From contig NZ_PVBS01000001.1 in assembly GCF_002980575.1 (NCBI RefSeq), positions 310,001 to 374,000 of the forward strand: DNA of 64,000 nucleotides. Reading direction: 5' to 3'. A program made the position numbers and the translations under genes. Below, piece after piece: positions 44,520 to 54,138 of the stretch (the stretch's first letter is position 1; each line of letters begins with the position of its first letter). The DNA is from Sphingobacterium gobiense (GTDB lineage: Bacteria; Bacteroidota; Bacteroidia; Sphingobacteriales; Sphingobacteriaceae). Under the pieces are notes generated by a model that was not told the DNA's origin, did not search any database, and was given only the letters and a program-made list of their open reading frames with translations.

Positions 44520-44582
44520 CAGTCGGATGAGAAGCATGGCATTCGTTTTATAAATGTATAAGTTAATTTTCGGAACCTGCTG

Positions 44583-45167
44583 ATGGAAAACCTCAAAAAT
44601 GAAGAATTTTTAGCGGGATACTTAGATACGCTTTCGAAGAGGCAAGTTTTTGAACGTGCTTTCAAAACGCATTGGGAAAGCATTTACCGATCTGCTTTGC
44701 AAAAGGTCGGGTCGGAAGAAGCCGCCAAGGATATCGTGCAGGACGTATTTATCGTCTTGTGGAATAAACTCGACGAATTGAAAGACCGCCCGTTGACGCC
44801 TTTCCTGCATGCGGTGTTGAAAAATAAAGTACTGCAACTTTTCGAGAGGAACGCTGTCCGGCTTCGATACGTTGTAGAGTCGACGCAGCAACCCCAGGTG
44901 GCTGAACCCTGTGACGAACCGCTGTTTGAAAAAGAACTAGACTCCATTATAAAGGATGAAGTGCTCAATATGCCTCCCAGAATGCAGACAATATATCGGA
45001 TGAAAAAAGAAGAGGACCTTTCCATACGAGACATATCCAAGTCGCTACAAATATCCGAACAAACAGTCAAAAACCAATTATACAGCGCTTCGGAGCGTCT
45101 CAAAGCTAAATTAAAGCTGTATAATCCACAAATAACCTTGATGCTTTTGATCCTGTTCGTCAATTAA
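44583..45167 (+). CDS. RNA polymerase ECF sigma-70 factor, locus 3
   Basis: 194 residues. Region 2: HWESIYRSALQKVGSEEAAK and DIVQDVFIVLWNKLDELKDR. Region 4: MPPRMQTIYRMKKEEDLSIR and the HTH DISKSLQISEQTVKNQLYSA. Hydrophobic C-terminal tail (TLMLLILFVN). Starts locus 3; FecR follows after 74 bp. Confidence 0.95.
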   Translation: MENLKNEEFLAGYLDTLSKRQVFERAFKTHWESIYRSALQKVGSEEAAKDIVQDVFIVLWNKLDELKDRPLTPFLHAVLKNKVLQLFERNAVRLRYVVESTQQPQVAEPCDEPLFEKELDSIIKDEVLNMPPRMQTIYRMKKEEDLSIRDISKSLQISEQTVKNQLYSASERLKAKLKLYNPQITLMLLILFVN

Positions 45168-45241
45168 TTTCTAGCACGGCACTCGAACAAACTAAAAAAA
45201 GAAAAATTTCTTATAGTACTTTGTCATAGCCAAACGGATAT

Positions 45242-46408
45242 ATGTTAAAAGGCTTGATTTTGAAGATATCCGACTTACAAAGACTTATAAAGAAATACAA
45301 TGATGGAACCGCAAGCCCTGACGAGCGAAGATTTGTTGAAACTTGGTATGAAGACCTCCATGTTGATACAGGCAAGGCAGAAGGCGAGCTACCAAGCGAT
45401 CTCGAGAATTCTATATTTTCGGCAGTAGAGGCGGAGATTGGCGATTCAGAGCAGACCCGCAACCCGAGCCTACGTATGGCTAGAACACTGTTTCGGATTG
45501 CCGCGGCGGTCACTGTCGTGATATCGATATCGATCTATCTCCTTTTCTTCCGTCTGGCACCGGTAAGCAACCACACGGTGCCTAAGGTCGTATCGGTTAC
45601 GCAAAACGACGTCGAAGCAGGAGGAGATAGAGCAACCCTGACCTTGGGAAGTGGAGCGCGAATCATACTGAATGAATTGCAGCAAGACTCCTTAAACTAT
45701 GGCGCTTCGGTAATAAGGAAAAATGAAGAAGGCAGTATCCGATTCGAATCGACTGGCCGCTTATTGCCGGCCGCGGAGCTTTTGGCATGGAATACGCTTT
45801 CAACGCCAACAGGCGGACAGTATAAGATCGTTCTTCCCGACGGTACGAAAGTGTGGCTCAATGCAGAATCGCATCTGCGTTTTCCAACGGTATTTGCTGG
45901 AAACGAACGGCATGTTGAACTAGTGGGTGAAGCCTATTTCGAGGTCAGCCAAGATAAAAGTAAACCTTTTCGCGTAATCGCCGACAAGGCGAAGATCGAA
46001 GTACTCGGCACCCATTTCAATGTGATGGCCTACAAGGACGAAAAATCTATGGTCGCAACCTTGTTGGAAGGGTCAATCAAAATCAGTTCGAAACATGGGG
46101 AAAAGATTCTGTCTCCGGGTCAACAGGCGCTCGTAAATCAAACATTATCGGTGAAAGAAGTTGACACAGACCTAGCGGTCGCCTGGAAAAACGGTTTCAC
46201 CCTTTTTGAGAACGAAGATCTAAGGACAATCATGCGCCGAATCGAGCGGTGGTATGATGTGAAGGTCATCTTCCAAGACCATCTGACCGAAAGACGATTT
46301 ACTGGCGGGATTGACAGAAAGGCCAAGTTATCATCCCTCCTTAAGATTCTAGAACTAAGTGATATACAGTTCGAACTAAACGACAGAATATTAACCGTAA
46401 AAAAATAA
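45242..46408 (+). CDS. FecR-family anti-sigma factor, locus 3
   Basis: 388 residues. Cytoplasmic N-terminus with DLQRLIKKYNDGTASPDERR, membrane helix LFRIAAAVTVVISISIYLLF, FecR domain (YKIVLPDGTKVWLNAESHLR, VELVGEAYFEV), C-terminal DUF4974 with LSDIQFELNDRILTVKK. Anti-sigma for 44583, with the STN domain of SusC 46523 as the presumed signal input. Confidence 0.95.
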   Translation: MLKGLILKISDLQRLIKKYNDGTASPDERRFVETWYEDLHVDTGKAEGELPSDLENSIFSAVEAEIGDSEQTRNPSLRMARTLFRIAAAVTVVISISIYLLFFRLAPVSNHTVPKVVSVTQNDVEAGGDRATLTLGSGARIILNELQQDSLNYGASVIRKNEEGSIRFESTGRLLPAAELLAWNTLSTPTGGQYKIVLPDGTKVWLNAESHLRFPTVFAGNERHVELVGEAYFEVSQDKSKPFRVIADKAKIEVLGTHFNVMAYKDEKSMVATLLEGSIKISSKHGEKILSPGQQALVNQTLSVKEVDTDLAVAWKNGFTLFENEDLRTIMRRIERWYDVKVIFQDHLTERRFTGGIDRKAKLSSLLKILELSDIQFELNDRILTVKK

Positions 46409-46443
46409 AACATGGAAAGTTAGGCGAATACGAAATAAAAAAA

Positions 46444-46469
46444 ACCGGAAATGGGCCAACATTTCCGGT
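46444..46469 (+). promoter_or_regulatory. fecR-susC intergenic hairpin, locus 3
   Basis: ACCGGAAAT pairs perfectly with ATTTCCGGT around GGGCCAAC. No U-tract follows. It is preceded by a three-codon frame ATGGAAAGTTAG at 46412, whose ATGGAAAG start also begins the short frame in locus 1. Confidence 0.6.
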
Positions 46470-46522
46470 AACTCCGCTACTAGGTAACGGATAGAAATTT
46501 TCAAATAATCATCTTGATATTA

Positions 46523-49500
46523 ATGAAAACTCATATCAAAAATATGAAATTTAACTATTTTATTTTACCTTTTTCGTATAAACGACGAAGGTTGTTCCTA
46601 TTTGTAAAATTAATTGTTGCCCTGATACTGCTTTCATCTCTTCAGGGAAACGCAAAAATTTTTGCCCAATCGATTTCCCTCAAAAAGAAAAATGCACCGT
46701 TGGAGGAGATCTTGAAAGATATCGGAAAACAAGCCGGATACGTTTTTTGGTACGAACCGCAAACTATTAAGCCGTTCCGGGATACCGACGTTTCGCTGCA
46801 CAATGTGAGCTTAGAAACAGCGCTGGAGAAGGTTCTCGAAAACAAAAATCTGGCATATTCAATTGTCGGAAAAACTATCGTTATTAAAGACAAACAAGAA
46901 CGCAACGCGCAACGCGCAGTAGTAGATTTTGTGTCAGGAATTGTTGTCGACATCAATGGTCAACCTATACCCGGAGCCACGATTCGAGTTGTCGGAACAA
47001 CGAGGACATCGAGCACCGATGATACGGGAGCCTTTCAGCTGAAAGATGTGGACGATGGCGATGTGATCAGTGTAAGCCACACAGGATATGAAACCGTGGA
47101 AATAAAGTTAAGTGCGCAGCGCGAACTTCGGGTCATCCTGAAACAACATATCGAAGCGGTTGAAGAAATCGTCGTCGTGGGATATGGCACACAACAAAAA
47201 TCCCATATGACCGGTGCCGTATCGGTTTTGGATATGGCGGAAAAGAAAGATCAACCATTTACCAATGCAAGCCAGGCACTGCACGGGGTGTCTGGGCTAT
47301 GGGTAAACCAGGCCGGTGGAAAGCCCGGACAGGACGTCGCTACCATCCGCATCCGGGGCGTTGGTACACTAAATAATCAAAATCCGCTAGTATTGGTCGA
47401 TGGAATTGAATTTAATATGAACGAGCTGAATCCAAACGATATCGAAAGTATTACGGTGCTAAAGGACGCCTCTGCAGCGATATATGGTTCACGCTCCGCC
47501 AATGGCGTAATCCTCGTCACAACAAAGACGGGCAAGCGCGGACGGACAGCCGTTAATTACAGCTTTTCTCATGGTATACAACAGACCACCAGAATGCCCG
47601 ATGTTGTATGGGATCCAATCCTATACATGCAGATGAGAAATACAGCCATGATCAACGAAGGATCGCCAATTACGTATTCGGAAGAACAGATTGAGGAGTA
47701 TAGAAATGGTATGGCGACAAATCCACACATTTATCCCAATATTAACTGGTTTGATGAAGTCTTGAAGAATGGTTATCTCCAACAGCATAACCTTCGTTTC
47801 TCGGGAGGGAGTGAAAAAACCACATACAACCTCTCCTTAGGCTTTATGGATCAAGATGGTGTTTTAATAGACGCCAACCATGCAAATAGGTATTCCTTGG
47901 CATTGAACCTCGCAACTGATATCAGTAGCAAGTTGAAGGTTGGAGGAAGTGTTCACGCAAACTATCGTAAATATGACGAAAATGCACATGGCACGCCGTA
48001 TTTCTTTAACCGATTTATGCGTGTCCTGCCGATTTTTTCACCCTACTTACCAGACGGCCGGTACGGTAATGCCGTATTTGCCACACCAGGCCGTAATGCG
48101 GTTGAAAACCCCTTGATGCTACTAAAAGAAGGACGTAAGGACCATGCGGTCCAACGTATACTGGCAAAAGCATTTGCAGACTACGAACTTCCGTTTGGGC
48201 TTCGGTATAACATCAATCTGGGAATTGATAAGCTTGACGGCTATGCAAGACAATTTGTTCCGTTTTTGACCACCTATAACCCGAAGACGGAGGTTCCGTA
48301 CTATTACAACAATAATCCTTATGCCTTTAATTACGACGACAACGTGCTTAATATGTCGTTCTTTCAGACATTAACCTGGGACAAAGAAATTGATCTCCAT
48401 AACGTCTCGGCGATGGTCGGTACATCATATATCAGCGAGGAAAGAGGGTGGTTCGATGCGCGTATCGAGGGATATTTTGATAATGCACTGACCGATATCT
48501 CGGCAGGCTCTATTAATCCCAGAAATAACGGTGCGGAGACGCGCGATAAACTGGGGTCATACTTCGGCCGTCTAAATTACAATTACGATGAAAAATATCT
48601 AATAGAGACCACCTTTAGATACGATGGGTCTGCCCGTTTTGCACCTGCCAACCGTTGGGCTTTTTTTCCGTCCTTTTCGGCCGGATGGCGGTTGGATAGG
48701 GAAAGCTTCTTTCCACAGTTTTCGGGTCTCAACCTTCTGAAGTTACGTGGGTCTTGGGGAAAACTCGGAAATCAGGACGTGCCATTATTTAGCTACTTAC
48801 CGAAAGTTAGCTTAGGAAACGATTATAATTTCAATGGTATTATCGTTCCGGGAGCAGCTATTACCGGTTCGGTCGATCCCAACATCTCATGGGAAACGAC
48901 AACCACGACGAACCTCGGGCTAGATGCCGAGATGTGGAATGGAAAATTAGGACTCTCTTTTGAGTTGTTCAAAAGGCGAACAACCGACATTTTACGCCCT
49001 GTAAATCTTCCTGCACAAGTCGGTAACCTCAGCGGCGCACAACGGAATATCGGCGTTGTAGACAACAAGGGATATGAATTGAACCTTTCACATCGCAACC
49101 TCATCAATGACTTTAGTTATGAGATTTCGGGAGGCATAACCTATGTGAAAAACCAGATTGTAGACCTTAACGGCGAGACGGTCATCAATGGGCGGCGCAT
49201 ATTGAAAGAAGGATACCCAATCGATGCGTATTACCTTTACGATGCGGAAGGCATTTATCAAAACCAAGAACAGATTGATTATAGCGCGGTAATCAGTTCC
49301 AATGTGAAGCCCGGGTTTCTTAAATATAGAGATGTTAATGGAGACGACAAAATTAACGGCGATGACAGGATTATCGTGGGCAGCTCAATACCAAAGTATA
49401 TGTATAGTTTTAACCTTAAATTCGGATACAAAAACTTCTCTTTCGATACTTTTTGGCAAGGTGTTCAAGGGCTTAATATATACCCGACAAACAATTTAGC

Positions 49501-49873
49501 ATATCCTATTAACAATGGAGCAGGAATTACCCATGAGTGGGTTACCGATTCCTGGACACCGGAACGTCCTGATGCAAGACTGCCTATTCTGGTGACCCCA
49601 CAAGGCGCCTCAGAAAACTATCAGGCCTCTACATTTTGGCTGCAGGATGCCTCTTATCTCCGACTACAGAACGTGCAGTTAAACTATAGCTTACCAAAGG
49701 ATCTCATAAGTAAGGTTGGACTCAGCAATTTCTCCCTGTTTGTTAATGGACAAAATCTGTTGACTTTTTCGAATTTTAAACAGTTCGATCCGGAAAAGGA
49801 GATAAAGGACGACACCCTTTATGATTACCCTATGCTGAAAACTTTTAGTTTCGGCTTAAATGCGACGTTTTAA
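46523..49873 (+). CDS. SusC/RagA-family TonB-linked outer membrane protein, locus 3
   Basis: About 1116 residues from ATG 46523; TTG 46514 is less likely. Signal peptide (LFLFVKLIVALILLSSLQG), STN domain (ISLKKKNAPLEEILKDIGKQ), CarboxypepD-like domain (GIVVDINGQPIPGATIRVVG), SusC box IEAVEEIVVVGYGTQQKSHM, plug with VLKDASAAIYGSRSANGVIL, barrel ending SFGLNATF. Transducer type. Substrate unknown. Confidence 0.96.
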   Translation: MKTHIKNMKFNYFILPFSYKRRRLFLFVKLIVALILLSSLQGNAKIFAQSISLKKKNAPLEEILKDIGKQAGYVFWYEPQTIKPFRDTDVSLHNVSLETALEKVLENKNLAYSIVGKTIVIKDKQERNAQRAVVDFVSGIVVDINGQPIPGATIRVVGTTRTSSTDDTGAFQLKDVDDGDVISVSHTGYETVEIKLSAQRELRVILKQHIEAVEEIVVVGYGTQQKSHMTGAVSVLDMAEKKDQPFTNASQALHGVSGLWVNQAGGKPGQDVATIRIRGVGTLNNQNPLVLVDGIEFNMNELNPNDIESITVLKDASAAIYGSRSANGVILVTTKTGKRGRTAVNYSFSHGIQQTTRMPDVVWDPILYMQMRNTAMINEGSPITYSEEQIEEYRNGMATNPHIYPNINWFDEVLKNGYLQQHNLRFSGGSEKTTYNLSLGFMDQDGVLIDANHANRYSLALNLATDISSKLKVGGSVHANYRKYDENAHGTPYFFNRFMRVLPIFSPYLPDGRYGNAVFATPGRNAVENPLMLLKEGRKDHAVQRILAKAFADYELPFGLRYNINLGIDKLDGYARQFVPFLTTYNPKTEVPYYYNNNPYAFNYDDNVLNMSFFQTLTWDKEIDLHNVSAMVGTSYISEERGWFDARIEGYFDNALTDISAGSINPRNNGAETRDKLGSYFGRLNYNYDEKYLIETTFRYDGSARFAPANRWAFFPSFSAGWRLDRESFFPQFSGLNLLKLRGSWGKLGNQDVPLFSYLPKVSLGNDYNFNGIIVPGAAITGSVDPNISWETTTTTNLGLDAEMWNGKLGLSFELFKRRTTDILRPVNLPAQVGNLSGAQRNIGVVDNKGYELNLSHRNLINDFSYEISGGITYVKNQIVDLNGETVINGRRILKEGYPIDAYYLYDAEGIYQNQEQIDYSAVISSNVKPGFLKYRDVNGDDKINGDDRIIVGSSIPKYMYSFNLKFGYKNFSFDTFWQGVQGLNIYPTNNLAYPINNGAGITHEWVTDSWTPERPDARLPILVTPQGASENYQASTFWLQDASYLRLQNVQLNYSLPKDLISKVGLSNFSLFVNGQNLLTFSNFKQFDPEKEIKDDTLYDYPMLKTFSFGLNATF

Positions 49874-49905
49874 AAAATGAGTAGAGTTTTGAAGAGAAAG
49901 ACAAA

Positions 49906-51465
49906 ATGAAAAAGTTACTACTAATAATATGGAGTCTGCAGCTGATGTTGGTGAGCTGCAGTACCAATGATTTGCACACAGATCCTACTGGATTTTATAC
50001 AGATGAGAATTTTTGGACGTCTGAAAAGGGCGCGACAGCAGCGTTGTCGGGTTGTTATGCGACGCTACGCTCGGCGGGACTGTTCGGCGGGGACGCTGTT
50101 CCGTTATTGGAAGATACCGCTACCCCCAATGCCTACAATTATGATAATTCGGGCGGCTTCAGTGTGATCGCAAACGGGACGCAAACGGCGAATAATTCGG
50201 CCATCATCAATAACCGATGGAGAGCTTGTTATGAAGGTGTAGGACGCACGAATACATTTCTGGATAACGTCGGTAGTGTGCCGATGAGCGAAGACATTCG
50301 AAATAGAATGATTGCCGAGGCAAAATTTCTGAGAGCGCTCTATTACTCCATTTTACAGATGTATTACGGAGGCGTGCCGCTGATATTGGAAACCCCGACA
50401 CTGGATCATGCATCGCTACCGAGAAATGCGAGGAACGAAATCGTTACGCAGGTGCTGAAAGATCTTGATGAAGCAGCCGAAGGACTGCCCGCAACGTATA
50501 CAGGAGACGATATCGGTCGCGCGACAAAGGGCGCTGCTTTGGCGTTAAAGGCGAGGGTATTGCTGTTTGAGGCTAGTCCGCTCAATAACCCCAACAACGC
50601 TGCCGACAAGTGGGAAGCCGTAGCAGCGGCTTCCGAAAGTGTGATGAATCTCAGCGAGGCGGGGTATAACCTCTTGTCGAATTACCGTCAGGTGTTTATG
50701 CCGCAAAATGATAATAGTGCAGAATCGGTATTTGCCGTGCAGTTTAAAGCACCAGAACAGGGAAGTTCCTTCGACTTGATTGGTAGGCAGTACAATACCA
50801 ACGCGCCCATTCGAGACCTGATAGATGCTTACTATATGAAGGACGGACGTTTATCTTCCGAATCAAGCTTGTTTGACCCCGCATCACCATATAGAGACCG
50901 GGACCCACGTATGTATCAGACCCTGGTATACCCGGGGGATATCTACATGGGATCGGTGACGACACCAACCGAGCCTTTCAAGATCACCGGTTACGGCGTA
51001 AAAAAGTACACCATATATGACAAAGAGCCCAATACCAATATTATTAACGGAGGACGCTCTGAAACAAACTATATGTTGATTCGGTATGCCGACGTGCTAT
51101 TGATGTACGCCGAAGCCAAAAATGAAGTGTTGGACACGCCCGACGAAAGCGTCTATGCCGCTATTGAACGAATCAGGAAACGTGCCGGGCTTGATCCATA
51201 TTCGCTTCCCAGAGATCTGAACAAGTCACAGATGCGCGATTTGATCCGGCACGAGAGACGGATCGAATTAGCATTGGAAGGCTTCTATTATACAGATATC
51301 AGAAGATGGAAAACGGCAGAAACTGTGTTAAACAGCACCGTCTACAACGCCATGGAGCAACCCTTGGTCACCAGACGTTTTAATCCCCAACGAGATTATT
51401 GGTGGCCTATTCCAGATCGGGAACGTGAGTTAAATCCAAATTTGGAACAAAACGCAAACTATTAA
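49906..51465 (+). CDS. SusD/RagB-family lipoprotein, locus 3
   Basis: 519 residues, lipobox MLVSCSTNDLHTDPTGFYTD. SusD core FLRALYYSILQMYYGGVPLI and C-terminal RHERRIELALEGFYYTDIRR followed by YWWPIPDRERELNPNLEQN, the usual end of this family. Surface partner of the locus 3 SusC. Confidence 0.95.
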   Translation: MKKLLLIIWSLQLMLVSCSTNDLHTDPTGFYTDENFWTSEKGATAALSGCYATLRSAGLFGGDAVPLLEDTATPNAYNYDNSGGFSVIANGTQTANNSAIINNRWRACYEGVGRTNTFLDNVGSVPMSEDIRNRMIAEAKFLRALYYSILQMYYGGVPLILETPTLDHASLPRNARNEIVTQVLKDLDEAAEGLPATYTGDDIGRATKGAALALKARVLLFEASPLNNPNNAADKWEAVAAASESVMNLSEAGYNLLSNYRQVFMPQNDNSAESVFAVQFKAPEQGSSFDLIGRQYNTNAPIRDLIDAYYMKDGRLSSESSLFDPASPYRDRDPRMYQTLVYPGDIYMGSVTTPTEPFKITGYGVKKYTIYDKEPNTNIINGGRSETNYMLIRYADVLLMYAEAKNEVLDTPDESVYAAIERIRKRAGLDPYSLPRDLNKSQMRDLIRHERRIELALEGFYYTDIRRWKTAETVLNSTVYNAMEQPLVTRRFNPQRDYWWPIPDRERELNPNLEQNANY

Positions 51466-51470
51466 AGATC

Positions 51471-52466
51471 ATGAAGACAATAAGTAGCTATCTGACATTT
51501 CTTCTCCTATTGATAAGCTGTTCTGGCGCGGCCGAGCCTCCGGTTCCCCCAACGGGAAATGGCGAGGAAGACCAGGTACAGCAACCGCCCAAGACAGTAG
51601 CCGAATGCGAGCAATGCATTGTTATTTCTGAACAATCTGACTCGCAGGTGGCAATAGCCGATGTGCGTTCGAACGAAGTCATCTGGTACTGGAAACCGAG
51701 GGAGAGCAACGTCAAACCGGAACATTACGCATGGTTCACCAACATGAGCGATGCCAAACCAGTGTTTAACGGAGAATATATACTGGCAACGGCATCAGGT
51801 GGCGGTGTAGCACTAATCCGTATTCGGGACAAGAAAACTATGTTCTATGTCCATGTGGGCGGAAATACACATTCAGCCGAAGTACTCCCAGACGGAAATA
51901 TCGTAAGTGCATCGAGTACAGGGAATTTTCTGACAGTAATAGGAGTAGATACGTTAAACTTCCCAGAAAATGTATACAAGAAAAATATTCCTATTGATTT
52001 TGGGCATAATGTCGTTTGGGACCGGACCAATGAACTGCTATGGTCGGCTGCAAGAAGTGAGATGAAGGCTTTTGCCTATAACTTTGACTGTCATCGCCCC
52101 GATCTAGAACTGACGGAGATTATCACGATACCGGGTATCGACGCACACGACCTTTTTCCAAAGCACGACGAAGATTTGTTATGGCTGAGCATGAGTAAGA
52201 ACATTTACTTGTTCGATCCTAGAACAAAGACAACAAAGCCCGCAGAGGGGCCTCAGGCAAGTATCAAGAGTATATCGTCGGGCCCGGCGAGTTTTCCCGA
52301 TATTTTTCTAAAGCCCAAGGAACAATGGTGGTCCGATGAAGTGGTAGACAGTAGAGGCAATGCAATCTTTTTCAAAACCGGTTTCCGGATTTATAAAGCA
52401 AGATGGTTTGTGAAAAATGCTTTTAGCTACCCAGAGAAGCATCTATTTAAATCTTGCAATAAATAA
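51471..52466 (+). CDS. DUF6528-like beta-propeller lipoprotein, locus 3
   Basis: 331 residues. Lipobox LLLLISCSGAAEPP, then a low-complexity linker (PPVPPTGNGEEDQVQQPP). The body resembles DUF6528-type propellers: CEQCIVISEQSDSQVAIADV, WYWKP, THSAEVLPDGNIVSASSTGN, HNVVWDRTNELLWSA, IDAHDLFPKHDEDLLWLSMS. Probably a surface protein that binds the imported substrate. 5 bp after susD. Confidence 0.78.
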   Translation: MKTISSYLTFLLLLISCSGAAEPPVPPTGNGEEDQVQQPPKTVAECEQCIVISEQSDSQVAIADVRSNEVIWYWKPRESNVKPEHYAWFTNMSDAKPVFNGEYILATASGGGVALIRIRDKKTMFYVHVGGNTHSAEVLPDGNIVSASSTGNFLTVIGVDTLNFPENVYKKNIPIDFGHNVVWDRTNELLWSAARSEMKAFAYNFDCHRPDLELTEIITIPGIDAHDLFPKHDEDLLWLSMSKNIYLFDPRTKTTKPAEGPQASIKSISSGPASFPDIFLKPKEQWWSDEVVDSRGNAIFFKTGFRIYKARWFVKNAFSYPEKHLFKSCNK

Positions 52467-52495
52467 CAAGATAACTGATCTAATTTTTAAAAGTA

Positions 52496-53335
52496 ATGAA
52501 AACGAAATATATATACGCGCTTCCCAAGATATATTGTGTAGTATTAGTATGCTTTACATGTTTTATCACCAGTTGCAGTGAACAATGGGAATCGTCGTTG
52601 TCGGAGATAGCGCCCGGCAAAGTTACACTAAAGGTACAAACCGTAGACAGCCAAACAGGCGAGGTCATGCCCAATGTTGAGGTGGCCGTCTATAGTAAAC
52701 CTAGAGGACAAGCTGATGCCCGCAAGGTATTCGAAGGCACTTCCGATGATAATGGCGAGCTGAGTGTGCAAAATTTTGATGTGCCCAACCAGGCAGAGAT
52801 AGTCGTCGTTGATACGCGATTTCCCCCAGCACCACCTCAAAGTGTAAAAGTATTGAGTGAGGCTACTGCTACTATTTCATTAGAAGTCAGTAAAACATGG
52901 AGTGAAACCCATATTTATGATGCCACAGGTTGGGAGGTGCTTGCAGTCAGCAGCTTAAACGGCAGTAGCCATGGACAAAATGTATTGATCGAGAATACAG
53001 CTACGTGGCACACGCGATACAGCCCGGCCCCAGCCGAAGATTTTCCACATTGGATTATCATAGACATGAAGAGCGCGTACGCCCTACACGGATTAGCTTT
53101 CAAACAGCGCGCCAACAACAATGGGCCGATTAGGGCGATCGAATTTTATGTCAGCAGCGACAACGAAAGTTGGACGCCTGCGCTCACTACAGAAGTGCCA
53201 TACACGAATCCCGGCTCATGGCACGTCCTACCTTTTACCCAGGAGCACGAGGCAAGGTATCTTAAGTATGTTGTTACAGCGGGCTACCTGCAGGATGTCA
53301 CGTTTATTAATCTGGAACGCTTAGGCGTGTTTTAA
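52496..53335 (+). CDS. lipoprotein with Ig-like and discoidin (F5/8 type C)-like domains, locus 3
   Basis: 279 residues. Lipobox FITSCSEQWE. N-terminal transthyretin/Ig-like domain (GKVTLKVQTVDSQTGEVMPN, EVAVYSKPRG). From about residue 135 a discoidin-like fold: ATGWEVLAVSSLNG, HWIIIDMKSAYALHGLAFKQ, IEFYVSSDNESWTPALTTEV, ARYLKYVVTAGY. F5/8-type domains bind glycans, which suggests that locus 3 targets a carbohydrate. Last gene of the operon; hp2 copy e follows and may terminate it. Confidence 0.8.
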   Translation: MKTKYIYALPKIYCVVLVCFTCFITSCSEQWESSLSEIAPGKVTLKVQTVDSQTGEVMPNVEVAVYSKPRGQADARKVFEGTSDDNGELSVQNFDVPNQAEIVVVDTRFPPAPPQSVKVLSEATATISLEVSKTWSETHIYDATGWEVLAVSSLNGSSHGQNVLIENTATWHTRYSPAPAEDFPHWIIIDMKSAYALHGLAFKQRANNNGPIRAIEFYVSSDNESWTPALTTEVPYTNPGSWHVLPFTQEHEARYLKYVVTAGYLQDVTFINLERLGVF

Positions 53336-53368
53336 TACAAATCAAATAAACCATACAGACAACTTTCC

Positions 53369-53470
53369 AAAAAAGAGCCTGCTAGTCAAGAGACTGCAGG
53401 CTTTGCTAACTAAACTAAACATTGGGAAATATCTCACGACGTATCCCTATTGAAACAAAAATTTAAAGTC
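53369..53470. repeat. hp2 repeat, copy e, with a longer hairpin
   Basis: AGCCTGCTAGTC-AAGA-GACTGCAGGCT: the stem is extended by AGTC/GACT compared with copy a. Tail GCTAACTAAACTAAACATTG kept. It sits between the convergent locus 3 operon and the NTF2-like gene. Confidence 0.85.
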
Positions 53471-53896
53471 TTATGGATAAGTCGTTTCCACCTTGCTTAC
53501 TTTCCATCCGTCTTTGCCCTGGTTCAGCGTGATGTAATCTACGCGGGTGAAGTTGTCGAATGTCATCGTTGTCTTGGCTATGCATACCTTTCCGTCCTGC
53601 GATAGGATCTGGTAGCTGCTCTCGCAGTCGTATTGCATGCCTTTATTGGCCTTCAGGTATTTGATGTATTCCTTTTTGCCCGCGCGGTCGTTGTTGTTCA
53701 CATTGCGGTACTGGAAATCATCCGCAAAAAGGAACTTGTTCAGCTCGATGGTGCCCACGGTAACCGCTTCCAGATACGTACCTATTACCATGTCTGATTC
53801 CACGTCTTTCAAAGGGTTAGTTCTCTCCGAAGCAAAGGAGCTCAAGGATGTTACCATGATCAATGCTGCTGCGATGGTTTTCAATGTCGTTCTCAT
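53471..53896 (-). CDS. secreted NTF2-like protein, module copy e
   Basis: 141 residues from ATG 53896. Signal peptide LKTIAAALIMVTSLSSFASE is identical to copy a; the domain matches copies a and c closely (MVIGTYLEAVTVGTIELNKF, RAGKKEYIKYLKANKG, RVDYITLNQGKDGWKVSK). Upstream lies the cargo pair of 54139 and 55088 rather than an rpn gene. Confidence 0.88.
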   Translation of the reverse strand: MRTTLKTIAAALIMVTSLSSFASERTNPLKDVESDMVIGTYLEAVTVGTIELNKFLFADDFQYRNVNNNDRAGKKEYIKYLKANKGMQYDCESSYQILSQDGKVCIAKTTMTFDNFTRVDYITLNQGKDGWKVSKVETTYP

Positions 53897-53953
53897 ATCT
53901 GTAGTTTTTAATGTGTTGTGTATATTATTTTTTCTATTTCTTATTTGATATTT

Positions 53954-53961
53954 CAAAGGTA
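53954..53961 (-). promoter_or_regulatory. promoter of NTF2-like gene, copy e
   Basis: Minus-strand TACCTTTG at the same distance from the start codon (58 bp) as in copies a and c. TTTCTCGGTAACCGCGGTAA follows upstream at about 54009. Confidence 0.5.
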
Positions 53962-54138
53962 GGGTGGATCGTAGATTTACCGAATAACGATTAGACCAAG
54001 CTCCCGCATTTCTCGGTAACCGCGGTAAAAAAATCGGTGAAAGTGAAGGAGGGCATTCGCCGATTTCTAAAAAAAGCGAAAATTATTTTGCATACTTTTA
54101 TATCGCTCGCTATCTTTATAATAAGTAACTAATCCTTT

